The notes: generated by a model not told the origin, from the sequence alone. 14,837 bases of DNA from JAENVT01 sp031412355 (GCA_031412355.1 JANOCR010000059.1:1-14837), one strand, 5' to 3'; shown: positions 1 through 7,061, counted from the first letter of the stretch. Numbers and translations: made by a program.

Positions 1-115
1 CGATTTCATGCCACCGGTGGCTCGCGACGCGCCCGCGCATTTGTTACGGGCGCGAGAACACGCTCCAGGTGGCACGGCACGCGCCCGATGACGGCGGCCA
101 GCGCGGGAGCGACGA
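1..115. repeat. Structured dispersed repeat, copy 1 (left end cut by window)
   Basis: About 100 bases here match 9596-9698 closely and in the same orientation. The copy holds nested inverted repeats. CGCGCCCG (28-35) pairs with CGGGCGCG (47-54) across an 11-nt loop, and TGCCACC (9-15) pairs with GGTGGCA (68-74). CGCGCCCGAT (80-89) would pair with an ATCGGGCGCG arm lying mostly off the left edge of the window; the other copy has that arm. Loop sequence and length differ between the copies while the stems are identical, so structure rather than coding appears conserved. The strand of any transcript is unknown. No transposase or target duplication was seen. Confidence 0.75.
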
Positions 116-162
116 TGTGGACGTAAACGAATGGCATCGACCCGGCGCACACCCTCGATCGT

Positions 163-193
163 TGCATCCAGCCGGTCCGCTCCTGGCGTAGTA
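163..193 (+). promoter_or_regulatory. Candidate ECF (SigK-like) promoter upstream of the FAS1 lipoprotein
   Basis: TGCATCC (163-169), a 17-nt spacer and CGTAGTA (187-193) lie about 70 bases before the lipoprotein start. The same arrangement, with one base different in the second box, occurs at 2154-2184 before the SRPBCC gene. As I recall, mycobacterial SigK promoters have a CCATCC-like -35 box and a 16-17 nt spacer, which the first box resembles; their -10 box differs. That the adjacent sigma factor uses this site is inference. Confidence 0.4.
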
Positions 194-262
194 GATGGCG
201 ACACACCCGTCACGCCGTGCTCCGGCGCGGTGAACCCCCCAAACGAATGTGGAGCTCATGCA

Positions 263-856
263 ATGACTAGATCCAGAACTACAGCGACTCTTGCTGCGGT
301 TGGCCTGGCGTCGCTCTTGGCGTTGACCGCGTGCGGCGACGACACGGAGGACTCGGCGACTACCGCTGCACCGGCTACTGCTGCGCCGGCTGCTGCTGCG
401 CCGGCAACCGCCGCGTCCGCGATGGCCGACGAGCCTGGCACCATCGTCGATGTCGCCGTCGGCGCCGGTGACTTCACCGTGCTCGTCGAAGCAGTGCAGG
501 CCGCCGGCTTGGTCGAAACACTGAGCGGGCCCGGTCCGTTCACGGTCTTCGCACCCACCGACGCGGCGTTTGCAGATGCGTTGGCGACCCTCGGGATCAC
601 CAAAGAAGAGTTGTTCGCAGACACGGCCAACCTGAAGACCATCCTCACCTACCACGTCGTAGCCGGACAGGTGATGGCGTCGGATGTGATGGGCATGGAC
701 GGCGAGGATGTGCCAACTGTCGCCGGACCGACCGTCAAGGTGAAGATCAGTGGATCAACCGTGATGATCAACGATGCCACGGTGACTACAGCGGACATCG
801 CTGCCTCCAACGGCGTCATACATGTGATCGACAAAGTCCTCTTGCCGCCGAGTTGA
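263..856 (+). CDS. FAS1 (fasciclin) domain lipoprotein, MPT83/MPT70-like
   Basis: This is a 197-residue secreted lipoprotein. The N-terminus has a short basic segment, a hydrophobic stretch and the lipobox L-T-A-C, with the modified Cys at residue 24. An Ala/Thr/Pro-rich linker (about 33-55) follows. One FAS1 domain fills residues about 60-195. It shows the typical first motif FTVFAPTDAAF (93-103), YHVV (130-133) and the closing NGVIHVIDKVLLP segment. FAS1 domains act in adhesion and matrix interaction outside the cell; the ligand here is unknown. The ATG at 263 is chosen because GGAG lies 8 bases upstream and the signal peptide starts there; the in-frame ATG at 131 would bury the signal. The gene directly precedes an ECF sigma/RskA pair, as expected for a SigK-type target. 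Confidence 0.93.
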   Translation: MTRSRTTATLAAVGLASLLALTACGDDTEDSATTAAPATAAPAAAAPATAASAMADEPGTIVDVAVGAGDFTVLVEAVQAAGLVETLSGPGPFTVFAPTDAAFADALATLGITKEELFADTANLKTILTYHVVAGQVMASDVMGMDGEDVPTVAGPTVKVKISGSTVMINDATVTTADIAASNGVIHVIDKVLLPPS

Positions 857-872
857 TTACCGTCTCTGCCCC

Positions 873-906
873 CGCACTGTCGGCCTCCTCGGGGGCTGGC
901 AGTGCG
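873..906 (+). terminator. Strong hairpin after the FAS1 gene (terminator or attenuator)
   Basis: A 13-bp stem (873-885 with 894-906, including two G-T pairs) closes an 8-nt loop, starting 17 bases after the lipoprotein stop. The outer arms are CGCACTG and CAGTGCG. There is no T-run after it, so it may be a U-less terminator, a partial terminator or an mRNA-stabilising structure. It sits between the lipoprotein and the sigma gene and could make the lipoprotein transcript more abundant than the sigma transcript. Confidence 0.55.
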
Positions 907-951
907 CCAGGCGGTGGCCCGGCTCGGTGGTCTGCCGGCGTCGATCGTCGA

Positions 952-957
952 TACAGT
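952..957 (+). promoter_or_regulatory. -10 box TACAGT for leaderless sigma-factor transcript
   Basis: TACAGT fits the actinobacterial TANNNT -10 pattern and lies exactly six bases before the GTG at 964. Transcription would then start on the start codon itself. No Shine-Dalgarno sequence precedes that GTG, which fits a leaderless mRNA. No convincing -35 box was seen. Confidence 0.4.
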
Positions 958-963
958 CGAACT

Positions 964-1533
964 GTGCCCGACCGCGCGGCCGAGACCCGTGAACGCAGTG
1001 AACTGGAAAAGTCGTTCTCCGACGGTGGCGACGCTGCCGTTCGGACTGTGTACGACCGGTATGGCTCGATGGTGTACACGTTCTGCCGACGAACGGTTGG
1101 GCACGACGACGCAACCGAAGTGGCCCAGGACGTGTTTGTCGCCGCTTGGCGCGCGCAGCGGTCCTACGATCCCAACCGTGGCGGACTCGGCGGCTGGCTG
1201 ATGGCGATCGCCCGCAACAAGGCCATCGATCACCTGCGCAGACAGGGTCGTCAGCCGCTCATCGACTCGGGCGACTGCGATGCTGAACTGACCGGCATTC
1301 GAACGGACGACGTCGAGACGATCGCCAATCGGATGTTGCTGGCGGAGGCACTGGGTCAGCTGGCACCTCGCGCCCGGCAGGTCGTCGAGCTTGCGTTCAT
1401 GCACGACCTGACCCACGAACAGATCGCCGCCAAGACTCACCTGCCACTCGGCACGGTCAAGAGCGACGTGCGTCGCAGCCTTCCGGTGCTGCAACGTGCC
1501 GTAGCAGGACTAGCCAGTGGAGCCACCCGATGA
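964..1533 (+). CDS. ECF RNA polymerase sigma factor, SigK-like
   Basis: This is a 189-residue extracytoplasmic-function sigma factor that would direct RNA polymerase to a small stress regulon. Region 2 covers about residues 22-94 and ends in WLMAIARNKAIDHLRR. Region 4 covers about 125-180 with the helix-turn-helix LTHEQIAAKTHLPLGTVKSDV. The length is close to mycobacterial SigK. GTG 964 is preferred because a TANNNT box sits six bases upstream. The longer frame from TTG 853 would run through the hairpin at 873-906 and add a low-complexity tail with no family match. The stop overlaps the next gene's ATG (ATGA), so sigma and anti-sigma are translationally coupled. The SigK assignment rests on the RskA partner, the FAS1 neighbour and the downstream lipid genes. 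ECF type is certain; orthology to SigK is inference. Confidence 0.92.
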   Translation: MPDRAAETRERSELEKSFSDGGDAAVRTVYDRYGSMVYTFCRRTVGHDDATEVAQDVFVAAWRAQRSYDPNRGGLGGWLMAIARNKAIDHLRRQGRQPLIDSGDCDAELTGIRTDDVETIANRMLLAEALGQLAPRARQVVELAFMHDLTHEQIAAKTHLPLGTVKSDVRRSLPVLQRAVAGLASGATR

Positions 1534-2138
1534 ATGACAACTCCCGACCAGATCCCGATGCAGCCGCAGTGGAGCAACTGAAGATGATCGCCGGTGAACT
1601 GACCGACGAGGACTTCCGCCGCGATGAGCCACCGGCGCACCTATGGGGCGCGATTGCGGCGACGATGGATCGTCCGGCCAACGAGGTTGTCACGCTGCGC
1701 CGATCCAATCGTCGCGCCGTGTTCGGAGCAGCGGCGGTCATAGCAGCGGCGATGGCCCTTGCGGGTGGGTGGCTGCTCTCGGGAGGCGACCGCGAGAACG
1801 TGGTTGCAGCGGCTTCGTTGACCAACGAGGGGCTGAGCCCACTTGGTTCGGAGTCGTCGGGGAAGGCGGAGATAATCCAGCGCGGCACGACGTACCTGCT
1901 GCATCTCGACGTCAGTCGTTTGCCACAGGAACCATCGAGCTATATCGAGGTGTGGCTCATCGATACCCAAGTGAAGGGCATGATCTCGCTGGGTCCGTTC
2001 CGTGGCAACGGCGACTACGTGATCCCGACGGGTGTCGACCCGGCCAAGTTTCCGATCGTCGACATATCGCTCGAGCCGTCAGACGGTGTGCCGACCCACA
2101 GCGGCGTCAGCATCGTGCGCGGCGTGCCTGCGGCTTGA
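1530..2138 (+). CDS. Anti-sigma factor, RskA C-terminal domain, membrane-anchored
   Basis: This 202-residue protein starts inside the sigma gene's stop codon and is its likely inhibitor. Residues 1-60 form a short cytoplasmic part (sigma-binding by analogy; HLW at 37-39). A single membrane segment lies at about 64-84. The rest (about 90-202) is an extracytoplasmic RskA-type domain with the characteristic YLLHLDVSRLP, YIEVWLID, LGPF and VDISLEPSDG segments. No HxxxCxxC zinc motif is present, so redox sensing through zinc is unlikely. Known RskA proteins are cut by regulated intramembrane proteolysis to release the sigma factor; that mechanism is inferred here. It is somewhat shorter than M. 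tuberculosis RskA. Confidence 0.92.
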   Translation: MNDNSRPDPDAAAVEQLKMIAGELTDEDFRRDEPPAHLWGAIAATMDRPANEVVTLRRSNRRAVFGAAAVIAAAMALAGGWLLSGGDRENVVAAASLTNEGLSPLGSESSGKAEIIQRGTTYLLHLDVSRLPQEPSSYIEVWLIDTQVKGMISLGPFRGNGDYVIPTGVDPAKFPIVDISLEPSDGVPTHSGVSIVRGVPAA

Positions 2139-2153
2139 GCAGTTTCGCAGCAC

Positions 2154-2184
2154 TGCATCCGCACTCGCCGATCGCAACGTATTA
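2154..2184 (+). promoter_or_regulatory. Candidate ECF (SigK-like) promoter of the lipid-modification operon
   Basis: TGCATCC (2154-2160), a 17-nt spacer and CGTATTA (2178-2184) match the element at 163-193 in both boxes and in spacing. Transcription starting about 7 bases after the -10 box would begin near 2190-2191, at the second ATG (2191) of the SRPBCC gene. The message could therefore be leaderless. The element lies in the only real gap (2139-2184) between the anti-sigma gene and the five-gene block downstream. Confidence 0.45.
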
Positions 2185-2634
2185 ATGAGTATGGCTCGAT
2201 ACGTCGTCACGGTTCACACCCCTCAAACCGCGCAGGCTGCGTTCGCATACATGGCCGACCTTCGCAACCTCGCCCACTGGGACCCCGGCGTCAAGCGGGT
2301 GACACAGGTCGAAGGCTCGGGCGGTGGACCCGAGGCCTCGTTCGATGTGGTCGTGAAGTCGGGACGTGAACTGACCCTTCGATATGACACCACGCAGTAT
2401 GACGAACCTCACCTTGTCGTGATCCAAGCACGCAGTCGGCTGCTGACCTCGATCGACCGCATCACCGTCACCGGCGCGGCCACCGGTTGCCGGGTTACCT
2501 ACGACGCCGAGCTCAAGCTCAACGGCACGCTGCGATGGGCCGACTTCATGCTGAAGCCGCTGTTCAAGCGCATTGGCGACCGCGCTGCACAGGGTCTCAT
2601 TACGGCACTCGCCGGCGTGGTGGTCGGTTCGTGA
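2185..2634 (+). CDS. SRPBCC (START/polyketide cyclase-like) family protein
   Basis: This is a 149-residue helix-grip-fold protein of the SRPBCC superfamily, which usually binds hydrophobic ligands. Supporting segments are the N-terminal beta strand (ARYVVTVHTP), the helix AQAAFAYMADLRNLAHWDPGV, central strands from VVKSGRELTLRYD to VTYDAELKL, and a long C-terminal helix (residues about 115-145). ATG 2185 is chosen. ATG 2191 is a real alternative and would fit a leaderless start from the promoter at 2154-2184. There is no signal peptide or membrane segment. The stop overlaps the next gene's GTG (GTGA). In this setting it could carry or present a lipid intermediate for the enzymes encoded downstream, but no substrate can be read from sequence. 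Confidence 0.85.
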   Translation: MSMARYVVTVHTPQTAQAAFAYMADLRNLAHWDPGVKRVTQVEGSGGGPEASFDVVVKSGRELTLRYDTTQYDEPHLVVIQARSRLLTSIDRITVTGAATGCRVTYDAELKLNGTLRWADFMLKPLFKRIGDRAAQGLITALAGVVVGS

Positions 2635-3608
2635 GCTTCGCCAGCGTCGTCGACTCACTGATCGAAGCTCCCATCGCACCAAGCTTCACCAGGGTCGGCT
2701 ATCAGCTGCGGTCCCGGCTCGAGCATTGGTCGCAACTGGCGAGCTACGACCTGACCGGGCGAACGATCGTTGTCACCGGGGCGACCTCGGGCATCGGGCG
2801 CCAGGCGGCCGAGGAGTTTGCCCGGCTCGGCGCCCACGTGGTGATCTCCGGCCGCGACGTCGGCAAGGCACGCCGAGTGCAAGCCGAGATCGCTGCGCGC
2901 ACCGGTTCATCGGCGCTGTCGATGGCCTGCGCAGACATGGCCGAACTCGACCAGGTACAGGCGATGGCCGACGAACTCTTGGCGGCTCATCGACGCATCG
3001 ACGTGCTGGTCCACAATGCCGGCGCTCTCACTGGGCATCGATCTGTGAACTCGGTTGGAATCGAATCGACCGTGGCCAGCCAGGTGCTCGGCCCCTTCCT
3101 GCTGACGAGCCGGTTACTGGGCGCGCTCCCAGAGGGCAGGCCTGGACGCGTGATCACGATGTCGTCGGGCGGCATGTACGCGGCCGGACTCACCGTCGAC
3201 AACCTGCAGATGACCGCCGAGGACTATCGCGGCAGCGAGCAATACGCGAGGGCAAAACGGGCGCAGGTGACCCTCAACGAGATGTGGGCTCGGCGGGTCG
3301 ACCGCGATGCGGTGGTGTTCCACGCCCTACACCCCGGTTGGGCCGACACTCCTGGCGTCGAGGCATCGCTCCCGCAGTTTCGACGGCTGATGAAGCCGTT
3401 GCTGAGAACACCAGCCGAGGGTGCCGACACGCTCGTATGGCTCGCCGCCGATGACGGCGAGCCGGTGCGAACAAGTGGCGACTTCTGGCTGGACCGCAAG
3501 CGCCGCCGGATCCACCGGCTCCCGTCGACGCGGCGTTCCGACACGGCAGATCGCCGGCATGCGTTGTGGGATTGGTGTATCGGCCAAACCGGAGCGCGTA
3601 TCCATTGA
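2631..3608 (+). CDS. Short-chain dehydrogenase/reductase, DHRS12-like
   Basis: This is a 325-residue NAD(P)-dependent oxidoreductase. A leader of about 40 residues precedes the Rossmann fold. The cofactor motif is TGATSGIG (49-56). Other landmarks are AD at 101-102, NAG at 129-131, the catalytic Ser in MSSGG (177-181), and YARAK (Y205, K209). HPGW follows the catalytic region, and the C-terminus ends in a FWLDRK...HRLPSTR stretch typical of DHRS12-like proteins. The GTG start at 2631 overlaps the SRPBCC stop by 4 bases; the longer frame from 2487 would overlap the SRPBCC gene by about 150 bases. SDRs of this type accompany CFA/DUF1365/amine-oxidase clusters under ECF sigma control. It could reduce or oxidise a modified fatty acyl chain, but the substrate is unknown. 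Confidence 0.92.
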   Translation: MSFASVVDSLIEAPIAPSFTRVGYQLRSRLEHWSQLASYDLTGRTIVVTGATSGIGRQAAEEFARLGAHVVISGRDVGKARRVQAEIAARTGSSALSMACADMAELDQVQAMADELLAAHRRIDVLVHNAGALTGHRSVNSVGIESTVASQVLGPFLLTSRLLGALPEGRPGRVITMSSGGMYAAGLTVDNLQMTAEDYRGSEQYARAKRAQVTLNEMWARRVDRDAVVFHALHPGWADTPGVEASLPQFRRLMKPLLRTPAEGADTLVWLAADDGEPVRTSGDFWLDRKRRRIHRLPSTRRSDTADRRHALWDWCIGQTGARIH

Positions 3609-4906
3609 TGGGCGATCTCACTCAACGGCGTCGGATCGCCGTAATCGGCTCGGGCATTTCCGGGTTGGCCTGCGCGCACGTGCTCGGTCCTCACCACGAC
3701 GTCGTGTTGTTCGAGGCTGCCCACAGGTTGGGCGGCCATTCGAACACGGTCGATGTAGACGATCCGGAAGCCGGTCGACTAGCGGTCGACACGGGCTTCA
3801 TCGTCCACAACGATCGCAACTACCCGAACCTCGTTCGCCTGTTCGACGAACTGGGCGTCGCTACGGTCGATACCGAAATGAGCTTCGGGGTCACCGATCG
3901 CGATCCAGCCTCACCGACTGTCGGGTTCACCTACCGGGCGTCGAATGTCGACACCCTGTTCGCCGACCAACGCAACCTGGCGAGCCCGACGATGTGGAAG
4001 ATGCTGTCAGAAATCGGCCGCTTCTACCGTCGAGCCAGGCAACTGCTGGCCGATCCGGATCCGTCCGTCTCGCTCGACGAGTTCCTCTATGTCAATCGGT
4101 TCTCGCGCGACTTCGTCGAGTTGCACTTGCGACCGATGGGTGCCGCCGTGTGGTCCGCCGACCCATCGATGTTCGGCGAGTTCCCAGCGATCAGCTTGCT
4201 CGCCTTCCTGAAGAACCATGGACTGCTCGGAGTCGGCCGTCGGCCCCGTTGGCGGACCATCCCGGGAGGCAGCCGAACCTACGTCGACGCCATCGCGGCG
4301 CGTTTCTGCGGCCAGATCCGCCCGGACTCGCCCGTGACCGGCGTCGAGCGCTCCGCAACCGGCACGGTGATGGTGTCGACGGCGCACGGTCTTGACGAAT
4401 TCGATGCCGCCGTGCTGGCCGTACACAGCGACCAGGCGCTGAGCATGTTGACAAAGCCCACCCCGGCCGAGCGGGCGACCCTCGGCGCGATCCGATACCA
4501 ACCGAACCGTGCCACGCTGCACACCGACACGACCCTGCTCTCGCCTGTACGCAAAGCCTGGGCGGCATGGAACTACGACCGACGCGGAGGGGACCAGAAG
4601 GAGGCGACCCTCACGTACGACATGACCACGCTGCAACACCTGCCCGGTTCACGCCGCTACCTCGTCAGCTTGAACAGTGACGCGTTCATCGACCCAGCCT
4701 CGGTGCTGGCGACGATCGACTACGCACACCCCGTCTTCGATCGCGCTGCCATCGAGGCTCAGCGTTGCTTCGAGACCATCGAGGGGATTGGCGGCGTGCA
4801 CTTCTGCGGGGCGTGGCGGGGCCACGGCTTCCACGAGGACGGCATCGCGTCGGCACTGCGGGTGTGCGAACGACTGGGAGTTCCATGGAACGCGGTGGCT
4901 GCGTGA
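3608..4906 (+). CDS. FAD-dependent amine-oxidase-fold oxidoreductase (Rv0449c-like)
   Basis: This 432-residue flavoprotein belongs to the amine oxidase/phytoene desaturase-like group. The FAD dinucleotide-binding site is IAVIGSGISGLA (10-21), with the ribose-binding Glu at residue 36 and RLGGHSNT after it. The C-terminal flavin-contact motif is FCGAWRGHGFHEDGIASA, near residues 405-422. ATG 3608 shares its A with the preceding TGA, so translation is coupled. It sits in the order FAD protein, DUF1365, CFA-like methyltransferase, the same as M. tuberculosis Rv0449c-Rv0448c-Rv0447c. Flavoproteins in such sets are thought to introduce or reduce double bonds near the methylated carbon (10-methyl or furan fatty acid pathways). 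The reaction here is inference. A true amine substrate is unlikely. Confidence 0.9.
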   Translation: MGDLTQRRRIAVIGSGISGLACAHVLGPHHDVVLFEAAHRLGGHSNTVDVDDPEAGRLAVDTGFIVHNDRNYPNLVRLFDELGVATVDTEMSFGVTDRDPASPTVGFTYRASNVDTLFADQRNLASPTMWKMLSEIGRFYRRARQLLADPDPSVSLDEFLYVNRFSRDFVELHLRPMGAAVWSADPSMFGEFPAISLLAFLKNHGLLGVGRRPRWRTIPGGSRTYVDAIAARFCGQIRPDSPVTGVERSATGTVMVSTAHGLDEFDAAVLAVHSDQALSMLTKPTPAERATLGAIRYQPNRATLHTDTTLLSPVRKAWAAWNYDRRGGDQKEATLTYDMTTLQHLPGSRRYLVSLNSDAFIDPASVLATIDYAHPVFDRAAIEAQRCFETIEGIGGVHFCGAWRGHGFHEDGIASALRVCERLGVPWNAVAA

Positions 4907-4923
4907 GGCCGGGAGGTCCGGCC

Positions 4924-5697
4924 GTGTGCGAGGGGCAAGTCTTCCATCGCCGGTTGTCGCCGAAGGTCCACGAGTTCCGCTATCCGGTCAGCTACGTCTG
5001 GCTCGACCCGGACGCGCCCGGTGACCTTTGCAAGCATCATCTGCTGTGGTCGGCGACTCATGCTTCACCGGCCCACTTCCGGGCAGACGACTACGGCGAC
5101 GGCTCGACTGTCTCGCTGGGCGACCAGGTTCGCAACCAACTGACGCTCACCATCGGTAGGCGACCCGACGGCCCGATACGGATGCTCACACAGATTCGGC
5201 GATGGGGATGGCTGTTCAACCCCATCACGTTGTACGTCGCTTGGGATGCCGACGCCGAGATGCCCGTCGGCGCTGTTCTCGAGGTCACCAACACACCGTG
5301 GAAGGAACGACACCGCTACGCCGTGAAACTGGTTGCGGCAGAAGAAGTAGATCCTGGTACGACGCATTTCATGGGTCGGATGCCAAAGGTGCTACACGTT
5401 TCACCGTTCCTGGACGAACAGTTCGACTACGTCCTCGGTCTGTGGGCCGATCGCGATGACGCCTCGCTCGACCTCGCAGTCGACGTCGTCGGACCCGATA
5501 CAGATCACGCGATCCTGACGAGCCGACTGCAGTTGCGGCGCCACGCTGCGAGCCGACGTTCGTTGGGGATGGCACTGCGACACAACGTCGCATCCACCCA
5601 CCGCGTCTCGGCAGGCATCCACGCACAAGCAGCACGGCTCTGGGCGAAGCGAGTGCCGTTCGTCGCCCATCCCCGAAAGCGAAAGGTGGAATCGTGA
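4924..5697 (+). CDS. DUF1365 family protein
   Basis: This is a 257-residue protein of DUF1365, whose biochemical role is not established. It opens with the family's characteristic CEGQVFHRRLSPKVHEFRY segment. It continues through RMLTQIRRWGWLFNPITLYVAWD and the EVTNTPWKERHRY region, then the HFMGRMPKVLHVSPF motif. GTG 4924 is chosen because GGGAGG (4911-4916) lies seven bases upstream and the family homology starts there. GTG 4903 (GTGA overlap with the preceding stop) and ATG 4885 are possible alternatives. The stop overlaps the next gene by 4 bases. DUF1365 genes almost always sit beside an amine-oxidase-fold gene and a CFA-like methyltransferase, as here, so it very likely serves the same acyl-chain modification. 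Confidence 0.9.
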   Translation: MCEGQVFHRRLSPKVHEFRYPVSYVWLDPDAPGDLCKHHLLWSATHASPAHFRADDYGDGSTVSLGDQVRNQLTLTIGRRPDGPIRMLTQIRRWGWLFNPITLYVAWDADAEMPVGAVLEVTNTPWKERHRYAVKLVAAEEVDPGTTHFMGRMPKVLHVSPFLDEQFDYVLGLWADRDDASLDLAVDVVGPDTDHAILTSRLQLRRHAASRRSLGMALRHNVASTHRVSAGIHAQAARLWAKRVPFVAHPRKRKVES

Positions 5698-7061
5698 CAA
5701 GCCCCACGATGACCGATCGGTGCACCGACGTGCACCCCGAGGCATTGCTGTCGCGCGTACGGCCCAGCCACGTCGCCTCGGTACGGCCCGGCGGCCATGC
5801 GATCGCAGGCAAGGCAGCGCGCCGGCTGATCCACGCCCTGCTGCGGCACATGGCACACGACCATCTGATCGTCCGCGATGAGCTGACAGACACGAACTAC
5901 TGGAGCACAACCACGTACGGCTGCGACGGCGGCGAGCTCGTGGGCGAGATCACTGTGCACGATGTCAGGGCGTACGTCGCGCTTGTCACGGAGGGTGCGA
6001 TCGGCCTCGGTCGTGGCTACATCGAGGGCTGGTGGGACAGTCACGACCCGATGACCGCCGTTCGCGTGATCATTCGCAACATCACACCGATCGATGCAGC
6101 CCGCAACCGGGTCCACCGCCTGACGGGCTGGGCGACCGATCGAATGCGTATCGCTCTTCCACGGCCCGGCCGAACGGGCAACCGCGAGGACATCGCTGCT
6201 CACTACGACCTGGGCAACGCTTTCTTCGAGTTGTTCCTCGACGAGACCATGACCTACTCGTCGGCAGTGTTCGCTTCCATCGAGTCCACCCTCGCCGAGG
6301 CGAGCCTCAACAAGTACGACCTGCTGTTGACCAGACTTGGAGTCGACTCGGATCATCGGCTGCTCGAGATCGGTACCGGCTGGGGCGGCTTGGCGATACG
6401 TGCGGCGGAAAGCAGTGGATGTCACGTCACGACCACGACGATCTCGTCTGAACAGCTCACCGAGACGCGTCGTCGTGTCGATGCGGCCGGGTGCGCGGAC
6501 CGAGTTGATCTGCTCGACCTCGATTGGCGCGATCTCTCAGGCTCGTTCGATCGAGTCATATCGATCGAGATGATCGAAGCGGTCGACTGGCGTGACTACG
6601 ACGCCTACTTCGCCACGATCGAGCGATGCTTGAAGCCGGACGGCTTGGCCGCCATCCAAGCGATCTGCCTTCCCGACAACCGCTATGACCGGGCCAAGAA
6701 CACCGAAGACTTCATCCGTCGATTCGTCTTCCCCAATGGATCCCTCGCCTCGATCGGGGCGATCTCGAAGTCGGTCAGCCGCGCCACGGGGATGCAGATC
6801 ATCGGAGTCGAGGACTTCTCCGCGCACTACGCCGAAACCTTGCGGCGATGGCGACTACGTTTCGAAGAACGCCTCGACGATGTCCGCGCGCTCGGTCTCG
6901 ACGACCGCTTCTGCCGGCTGTGGCGGTTCTACTTTGCCTACTGCGAAGCGGGCTTTCGCGAACGGCATTGCACCGTGAACCAGTTCGTGCTCGCAGGTAG
7001 CGAATGGCGCGGCGAGATCAGACGCACGGATGCGGGGCGCGTTCACGCATTCGGCGCCTGA
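5694..7061 (+). CDS. Cyclopropane-fatty-acyl-phospholipid synthase family SAM methyltransferase (UfaA1-like)
   Basis: This 455-residue protein has an N-terminal domain (about 30-160) and a SAM methyltransferase domain. The entry motif is EDIAAHYDLGN (165-175). The SAM site is EIGTGWGG (225-232). EMIEAV (292-297) carries the conserved Glu, and DFIRRFVFPNG (339-349) is also present. It would transfer a methyl or methylene group from SAM to the double bond of a phospholipid acyl chain at the membrane. The motif MTYSSA has Ser190 where E. coli Cfa has Cys139. By my alignment Gln322 falls where E. coli has His266. Both changes suggest a product other than a cyclopropane, such as a branched, methylene or furan-precursor fatty acid. 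M. tuberculosis UfaA1 (Rv0447c) has been linked to tuberculostearate. GTG 5694 overlaps the DUF1365 stop and has an AAGGTGGA ribosome site. Last gene of the operon. Confidence 0.92.
   Translation: MTSPTMTDRCTDVHPEALLSRVRPSHVASVRPGGHAIAGKAARRLIHALLRHMAHDHLIVRDELTDTNYWSTTTYGCDGGELVGEITVHDVRAYVALVTEGAIGLGRGYIEGWWDSHDPMTAVRVIIRNITPIDAARNRVHRLTGWATDRMRIALPRPGRTGNREDIAAHYDLGNAFFELFLDETMTYSSAVFASIESTLAEASLNKYDLLLTRLGVDSDHRLLEIGTGWGGLAIRAAESSGCHVTTTTISSEQLTETRRRVDAAGCADRVDLLDLDWRDLSGSFDRVISIEMIEAVDWRDYDAYFATIERCLKPDGLAAIQAICLPDNRYDRAKNTEDFIRRFVFPNGSLASIGAISKSVSRATGMQIIGVEDFSAHYAETLRRWRLRFEERLDDVRALGLDDRFCRLWRFYFAYCEAGFRERHCTVNQFVLAGSEWRGEIRRTDAGRVHAFGA

Noticed and set aside
6..206. Minus-strand small frames over repeat copy 1, with similar peptides over copy 2
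   Set aside because: The peptide similarity ends where the loop length differs by one base, shifting the frame. The shared sequence is a structured DNA/RNA element, not a coding family.
131..262. N-terminal extension of the FAS1 protein from ATG 131
   Set aside because: It would place 44 polar residues before a clear lipoprotein signal peptide, and the ATG at 263 has a good ribosome site.
853..963. N-terminal extension of the sigma factor from TTG 853
   Set aside because: The stretch is Gly/Ala/Ser-rich without sigma-factor similarity, contains the 13-bp-stem hairpin, and a TANNNT box fits the GTG at 964.
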